A DNA stretch of 64,000 bases from Lonepinella sp051851555. GTDB lineage: Bacteria > Pseudomonadota > Gammaproteobacteria > Enterobacterales > Pasteurellaceae. The DNA lies in NCBI RefSeq assembly GCF_051851555.1, contig NZ_JBPDVH010000003.1, positions 124,001-188,000 of the forward strand. The letters are read 5' to 3'. A program made the translations under genes and the position numbers. Positions within the stretch are counted from its first letter, which is position 1, and each line of letters opens with the position of its first letter. Below the pieces are notes generated by a model that worked only from the letters and a program-made list of their open reading frames with translations, was not told where the DNA came from and did not search any database. This document shows, one piece after another, positions 60,039-64,000 of the stretch.

Positions 60039-60821
60039 ATGACAATGAACATTGATACCAATCGCCAAATTGTACTGGATACCGAAACCACAGGGATGAA
60101 CGAATTTGGTGCGCATTACGAGGGACATTGCATTATTGAAATCGGTGCCGTGGAAATGATTAACCGCCGTTTTACTGGACGCAAACTACATTTATACATT
60201 AAACCTGATCGTCCCGTGGATCCTGAGGCCATCAAAGTTCATGGCATTACTGATGATGACCTGAAAGATAAACCAGATTTCAACGCCGTTGCGCAAGAAT
60301 TTATTGATTTTATTCGCGGTGCCGAATTGTTAATTCACAATGCCCCCTTTGATGTGGGCTTTATGGATTATGAATTTCGCAAACATCATTTAAATATCAA
60401 AACCGACGACATTTGTTTGGTCACCGACACCCTGCAATTAGCACGCAAACAATACCCAGGCAAACGCAACGGCTTAGACGCTCTCTGTGATCGTTTAAAT
60501 ATCGACAACAGCAAACGTACCTTGCACGGCGCCTTACTGGATGCGGAAATTCTAGGTGATGTTTATCTGGCCATGACAGGGGGGCAAAAAAATCTATTTG
60601 ATGATGTGGAGAACGACAACCAGAACAATGTTCTCAATACCGCACAACAAACAAAAAGTGCGGTGAATATTCGGCAAGATTTGCCTGTTTTAATGCTGAC
60701 AGAAGATGAAATTCAAGCCCATCAAGATTACATTAAGTTGATTAATAAAAAGAGCAAAGACAACTGCCTTTGGGTTAAACGGTTAAACCCTAGCCTAGAA
60801 AGTCCAGAAACCGTGCATTAA
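60039..60821 (+). CDS. dnaQ: DNA polymerase III epsilon subunit (proofreading exonuclease)
   Basis: The 3'-5' exonuclease of the replicative polymerase; 260 residues, or 258 from the second ATG (60045). Exo I is QIVLDTETTGM (about 10-20), Exo II LLIHNAPFDVGFM (about 97-109), Exo III HGALLDAEIL (about 163-172). The C-terminal part that binds the alpha subunit follows a polar linker. An uptake signal is inside the linker codons (AAGTGCGGT near 60656). Confidence 0.97.
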   Translation: MTMNIDTNRQIVLDTETTGMNEFGAHYEGHCIIEIGAVEMINRRFTGRKLHLYIKPDRPVDPEAIKVHGITDDDLKDKPDFNAVAQEFIDFIRGAELLIHNAPFDVGFMDYEFRKHHLNIKTDDICLVTDTLQLARKQYPGKRNGLDALCDRLNIDNSKRTLHGALLDAEILGDVYLAMTGGQKNLFDDVENDNQNNVLNTAQQTKSAVNIRQDLPVLMLTEDEIQAHQDYIKLINKKSKDNCLWVKRLNPSLESPETVH

Positions 60822-60854
60822 TTAAGCAAGCAAATCAAAGATTGCAAAAAAGGG

Positions 60855-60883
60855 TTGACGGAACATTCATTCGCTATTATTAT
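60855..60883 (+). promoter_or_regulatory. Promoter of the tRNA-Asp pair
   Basis: TTGACG (60855-60860), 17-bp spacer, TATTAT (60878-60883), about 15 bp before the first tRNA: a good sigma-70 match. Confidence 0.75.
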
Positions 60884-60898
60884 GCGTTTCACCAGTGC

Positions 60899-60975
60899 GG
60901 AGTGGTAGTTCAGCTGGTTAGAATACCTGCCTGTCACGCAGGGGGTCGCGGGTTCGAGTCCCGTCCATTCCGCCA
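60899..60975 (+). tRNA. tRNA-Asp (GTC anticodon)
   Basis: 77 nt, GGAGTGGTAGTTCAGCTGG... to ...CATTCCGCCA, with anticodon GTC in the loop CTGTCACG and T-arm GGTTCGAGTCC. CCA is encoded. First of two identical copies in one transcript. Confidence 0.97.
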
Positions 60976-61009
60976 ACAAATTTTATTTTCATTTTAACTC
61001 CTATGATGC

Positions 61010-61086
61010 GGAGTGGTAGTTCAGCTGGTTAGAATACCTGCCTGTCACGCAGGGGGTCGCGGGTTCGAGTCCCGTCCATTCCGCCA
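61010..61086 (+). tRNA. tRNA-Asp (GTC anticodon), second copy
   Basis: Identical over 77 nt to 60899-60975, 34 bp after it. The identity suggests recent duplication or gene conversion. Confidence 0.97.
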
Positions 61087-61093
61087 ACCTTTT

Positions 61094-61123
61094 AAGCACC
61101 TAGTTTTTTTAGGTGCTTTTTTA
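61094..61123 (+). terminator. Terminator of the tRNA-Asp pair
   Basis: AAGCACCTA-GTTTTTT-TAGGTGCTTTTTTA, 8 bp after the second tRNA. Confidence 0.9.
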
Positions 61124-61187
61124 TTGCTTATTTCTCATCTGTAATAAAATCCGCTATAATGTCAATAAATATAAAGACTCTCGTAGA

Positions 61188-61207
61188 GGCGGGCATATGT
61201 GTCCGCC
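61188..61207. repeat. GGCGGGC-type palindromic repeat, copy 3
   Basis: GGCGGGCATATGTGTCCGCC, differing in two positions from 12406-12425. It lies in the leader of der. Confidence 0.65.
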
Positions 61208-61238
61208 CTTACAAATTCATATATTATTTAAGGTTTTT

Positions 61239-62786
61239 ATGACTATAACAACAGAAATTACCCAACCCACTCCCGTGATCGCCCTTGTCGGTCGCCCAAA
61301 TGTGGGCAAATCCACCCTATTTAACCGCCTTACTCGCACCCGTGACGCTTTAGTGGCAGATTTCCCCGGTTTAACTCGAGATCGCAAATACGGGCAAGCC
61401 CATGTGGCGGGCTTTGATTTTATTGTGATTGACACGGGCGGTATTGACGGCACAGAAGAGGGCGTGGAAGAAAAAATGGCCGAGCAATCGTTACTCGCCA
61501 TTGAAGAGGCCGATATTGTGCTGTTTTTAGTGGATGCTCGAGCGGGTTTAACGCCAGCAGATATTGGCATTGCCCAATATTTACGCCAACGCCAAAACAA
61601 AACCACCGTGGTGGTTGCCAACAAAACCGACGGCATTGATGCGGATTCCCATTGTGCCGAATTTTATCAATTAGGACTAGGCGAAATAGCCCAAATTGCC
61701 GCCTCACAAGGTCGGGGCGTAACCCAATTAATTGAAGATGTACTTGCCCCATTCGCTGCTCAATTTAACGCCACCGAAACTGCGGTGGAAAATGACGAAG
61801 ATACTGAAACAGAAAAAGACGAATGGGATAACGAATTTGATTTTTCTGATGAAAATGACACCGCACTTTTAGATGAAGCCCTTGAAGAAGAAAGCGAACA
61901 GCCTGAAAATAAAAACATCAAAATCGCCATTGTGGGTCGTCCAAATGTCGGCAAATCCACGCTAACTAACCGCATTTTAGGCGAAGATCGGGTGGTGGTG
62001 TATGATTTACCGGGTACCACAAGGGACAGTATTTATATCCCAATGGAGCGTGACGGGCAACATTACACCATTATCGACACCGCCGGCGTACGCAAGCGGG
62101 GCAAAGTGCATTTAACCGTGGAAAAATTCTCGGTGATCAAAACCTTACAAGCGATTCAAGACGCCAATGTCGTGTTGCTTACCATTGATGCTAGAGAGGG
62201 CATTTCCGATCAAGATTTATCGTTATTGGGCTTTATTTTAAATGCAGGTCGCTCATTGGTGATTGTGGTGAATAAATGGGACGGCTTAGATCAAGAAGTC
62301 AAAGATCGGGTCAAATCCGAACTGGATCGTCGTTTAGATTTTATTGATTTCGCCCGTGTACATTTTATTTCTGCCTTACACGGCAGTGGTGTAGGCAATT
62401 TATTTGAATCGGTGCAAGAGGCTTACGCTTGTGCCACCCAAAAAATGACCACTTCCCTACTCACTCGTATTTTACAAATGGCAACGGAAGAACACCAACC
62501 ACCACTGGCAAATGGTCGCCGTATTAAACTCAAATACGCTCACCCTGGTGGCTACAATCCACCAATTATTGTGGTACACGGCAACCAAATGGATAAACTG
62601 GCTGACAGTTACAAACGCTATTTATCCAACTATTACCGCCGTAGCCTAAAAATTATCGGCAGCCCAATTCGGATTCAATTCCAAGAGGGCAATAACCCCT
62701 TTGCAGGCAAACGCAATACACTCACGCCGACCCAATTACGCAAACGGAAACGGTTGATGAAGTTTATTAAGAAGTCAAAACGGTAG
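61239..62786 (+). CDS. der: GTPase Der (EngA)
   Basis: A double GTPase needed for 50S assembly; 515 residues. First G domain: GRPNVGKSTLFNR (about 19-31), DTGGIDG, NKTDG; second: GRPNVGKSTLTNR (about 233-245), DTAGVRKRGK, NKWDG. An acidic linker (about 187-225, EDTETEKDEWDNEFDFSDEND) and the C-terminal KH-like domain follow. The acidic linker is prominent. ATG 61239 is chosen because the longer frame runs through the palindromic repeat. Confidence 0.97.
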   Translation: MTITTEITQPTPVIALVGRPNVGKSTLFNRLTRTRDALVADFPGLTRDRKYGQAHVAGFDFIVIDTGGIDGTEEGVEEKMAEQSLLAIEEADIVLFLVDARAGLTPADIGIAQYLRQRQNKTTVVVANKTDGIDADSHCAEFYQLGLGEIAQIAASQGRGVTQLIEDVLAPFAAQFNATETAVENDEDTETEKDEWDNEFDFSDENDTALLDEALEEESEQPENKNIKIAIVGRPNVGKSTLTNRILGEDRVVVYDLPGTTRDSIYIPMERDGQHYTIIDTAGVRKRGKVHLTVEKFSVIKTLQAIQDANVVLLTIDAREGISDQDLSLLGFILNAGRSLVIVVNKWDGLDQEVKDRVKSELDRRLDFIDFARVHFISALHGSGVGNLFESVQEAYACATQKMTTSLLTRILQMATEEHQPPLANGRRIKLKYAHPGGYNPPIIVVHGNQMDKLADSYKRYLSNYYRRSLKIIGSPIRIQFQEGNNPFAGKRNTLTPTQLRKRKRLMKFIKKSKR

Positions 62787-62792
62787 GGAAAC

Positions 62793-62839
62793 AAAAAAGT
62801 GCGGTGCAAAAAATTGACGTTTTTTGCACCGCACTTTTA
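62793..62839. terminator. Terminator built from inverted uptake signals after der
   Basis: AAAAAAGTGCGGTGCAAAAA pairs perfectly with TTTTTGCACCGCACTTTT around a 6-nt loop; serves both der and the convergent TetR-type gene. Confidence 0.95.
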
Positions 62840-62855
62840 TCCAATCCACTTCACT

Positions 62856-63437
62856 TCACTCCTCCCTTTGCCGTGCGGCAATCCCATACATCAACAAACT
62901 CAACACATCTTTTAAAAATTGCTGTTCTTTGCCTTGATAACATTCGGCGAGTTCGGAATCACGTTTTAGTTCGTCCACTTTGCGGATAAAGACTTCTATC
63001 AGTAACACGGGGAAATCATCACGAATAATGCGATTTTTCTGTAATTGGGCGAAGAAATAGTGCATAAATTGGTATTTTTGCTGTTCTAGTTGAGCAAAAA
63101 ATTCGGTGAGTTCTTTGTCCTTATGATGTTGCAAATCATACACCATGGGTTGCGAATAGAGTTTTGTCATGGCTTGTTTTTGCATGTCGAGCATGGCATG
63201 AATCACTTGATCGAGGGGCAATTTATCCACAATTAACTGTTCAAATTGTTGATTCATTTCAACAATTTGATCTAAGAAAAGTTGCTTGATTAACTCTCTT
63301 TTATTTTTGAAATATTTATAAAATGTCACTCGGCTAATGCCTGCTTGTTGGCAAATATCCCCTACGGAAACACGCTCCCAGCCATATTGAGAAAAAAGTC
63401 TTATTGTACAATTTTTAATCAAATCTTGTTTATCCAT
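62856..63437 (-). CDS. TetR-family transcriptional regulator
   Basis: A 193-residue regulator. The N-terminal helix-turn-helix is IRLFSQYGWERVSVGDICQQAGISRVTFYKYFKNKRELIKQLF (about residues 12-54); the rest is a helical ligand/dimer domain. It is divergent from the TonB-dependent receptor gene, and the 168-bp gap carries two palindromes, so it probably controls its own gene and the receptor. The ligand is unknown. Confidence 0.9.
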   Translation of the reverse strand: MDKQDLIKNCTIRLFSQYGWERVSVGDICQQAGISRVTFYKYFKNKRELIKQLFLDQIVEMNQQFEQLIVDKLPLDQVIHAMLDMQKQAMTKLYSQPMVYDLQHHKDKELTEFFAQLEQQKYQFMHYFFAQLQKNRIIRDDFPVLLIEVFIRKVDELKRDSELAECYQGKEQQFLKDVLSLLMYGIAARQREE

Positions 63438-63483
63438 TTCCCCACCCTATTTGAAATATCACTGTTCCAATAAAAAAACATAT

Positions 63484-63504
63484 AAATGATATAAATTATC
63501 ATTT
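63484..63504. promoter_or_regulatory. Fur-box-like palindrome
   Basis: AAATGATA (63484-63491) and TATCATTT (63497-63504) form a perfect inverted repeat with 5-bp centre, close to the Fur consensus (GATAATGATAATCATTATC). The site is 100-120 bp before the receptor start, as expected for iron-regulated uptake. Confidence 0.6.
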
Positions 63505-63528
63505 GCAAAATTACAAAATTTGTATTAA

Positions 63529-63566
63529 GTTTACAATATTCGTAATTATAAACGAAATTTGTAAAC
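63529..63566. promoter_or_regulatory. Long inverted repeat, likely TetR operator
   Basis: GTTTACAATATTCG (63529-63542) and CGAAATTTGTAAAC (63553-63566) match in 12 of 14 positions around a 10-bp centre. It is located between divergent regulator and receptor genes. Confidence 0.6.
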
Positions 63567-63605
63567 GTTAAATCTCAGATCAACTTTTCAGAAGGAACTT
63601 TAATT

Positions 63606-64000
63606 ATGAGTAGATCATCTAAAACACATCCAATATTGCTTGTTGGTGTCTGTTCTATGGCGTTTAATCATACCGCACTTGGGGCAGAAAAGACAGTCAG
63701 CAATGAAAATCAATTAGAGCAAATTGTGGTGTCGGGCGAAAAATTTGAACGCTCTACCCACGAAACAAGCTCAAGCCTTGCGGTGCATACCGATAAAGAT
63801 TTCAAAGAAAAAGCCAATCAAATTTCCATTGCCTCGTTATTGCAAAAAACGGCTAATATTTTAGATACGGGCGTAGGCAATGAGTTGCCGACCATTCGGG
63901 GGATTAACAGTGCTGGCGAAGCCACGGGCGGCGTGGCGTTTTTCGGTGGTTCTCGTCCACGTTTGAATGTGTCTATTGACGGGCGTTCTACCAATTACAA
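63606..64000 (+). CDS. TonB-dependent outer membrane receptor, 3' end outside window
   Basis: The first 131 residues of a TonB-dependent receptor. Signal peptide (MSRSSKTHPILLVGVCSMAF..., cut near ALGA-E), a TonB box-like LEQIVVSGEKFERSTHETSSS (about residues 37-57) and plug-domain phrases KANQISIASLLQKTANIL, LPTIRGINSAGEATGGVAFFGGSRPRLNVSIDGRS. ATG 63606 follows AGAAGGAACTTT. Such receptors import iron chelates, heme, vitamins or metals. The substrate cannot be told from the plug alone, but the Fur-like box suggests iron. Confidence 0.88.
   Translation, partial: MSRSSKTHPILLVGVCSMAFNHTALGAEKTVSNENQLEQIVVSGEKFERSTHETSSSLAVHTDKDFKEKANQISIASLLQKTANILDTGVGNELPTIRGINSAGEATGGVAFFGGSRPRLNVSIDGRSTNY

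Overview
The window is from a Pasteurellaceae genome, most likely in the Haemophilus/Aggregatibacter/Pasteurella group. The 9-mer uptake signal AAGTGCGGT and its complement ACCGCACTT recur throughout, sometimes as inverted pairs forming terminators. The tmRNA on the minus strand encodes the tag ANDEQYALAA. Many neighbourhoods match Haemophilus or E. coli: pgpB/ribA, htrB/hldE, yoaA..tsaB-slp-fadD-rnd, infC-rpmI-rplT, ribH-nusB-thiL-pgpA, acyP/yccF/yccS and rnhA/dnaQ. No replication origin, rRNA operon, CRISPR array or prophage is visible.

Layout: 1-5.4 kb is an AT-rich accessory region holding a cut IS1595-type transposase, a PemK/MazF-like protein, a membrane-protein plus secreted-protein cassette and an unknown 610-residue protein. 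5.4-12.5 kb holds an Rpn-type nuclease, an alanine/Na+ symporter, tmRNA, lysO, an OLD-type nuclease and epmC, with IS and gene-fragment scars. 12.5-16.1 kb is the molybdenum cofactor block (moaE, moaD, moaC, moaA behind a Moco riboswitch) facing a YvcK/YbhK gene. 16.1-27.2 kb is housekeeping (translation, rnd, fadD, tsaB, yoaA) with one amber-interrupted membrane-protein gene. 27.3-38.3 kb runs from a lone iron-binding protein through sugar genes, nagK, pgpB, ribA, arcA, smpB and hflKC to purA. 38.3-41.7 kb contains sanA, a second copy of the membrane/secreted cassette and a dead IS256-family element. 41.7-49.2 kb is the riboflavin/thiamine/phospholipid block, a repeat-rich lipoprotein, dapD, htrB, hldE and tRNA-Val. 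49.4-51.2 kb is a small AT-rich cluster: an XRE regulator divergent from one membrane and two secreted proteins. 51.3-64 kb holds a molbindin with a ModE-like operator, acyP, yccF/yccS, slt-trpR-mtgA, dps, rnhA/dnaQ, two identical tRNA-Asp genes, der, and a TetR regulator divergent from a truncated TonB-dependent receptor.

The most unusual feature is the pair of cassettes at about 1.53-3.29 kb and 39.20-40.59 kb. Each has a related leader, then an unrelated membrane-protein gene, then a roughly 147-bp spacer that is identical in both apart from two short indels, then a paralogous secreted protein that has clearly diverged. The 24-bp core of the spacer occurs a third time upstream of the 610-residue gene. 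The spacer is more conserved than the genes around it, so it looks like a recombination or regulatory element of an exchangeable two-gene module that I cannot assign to a known system. Uptake signals are absent from these islands, which fits recent acquisition.

All functional calls come from reading motifs and gene order; no database search was run.
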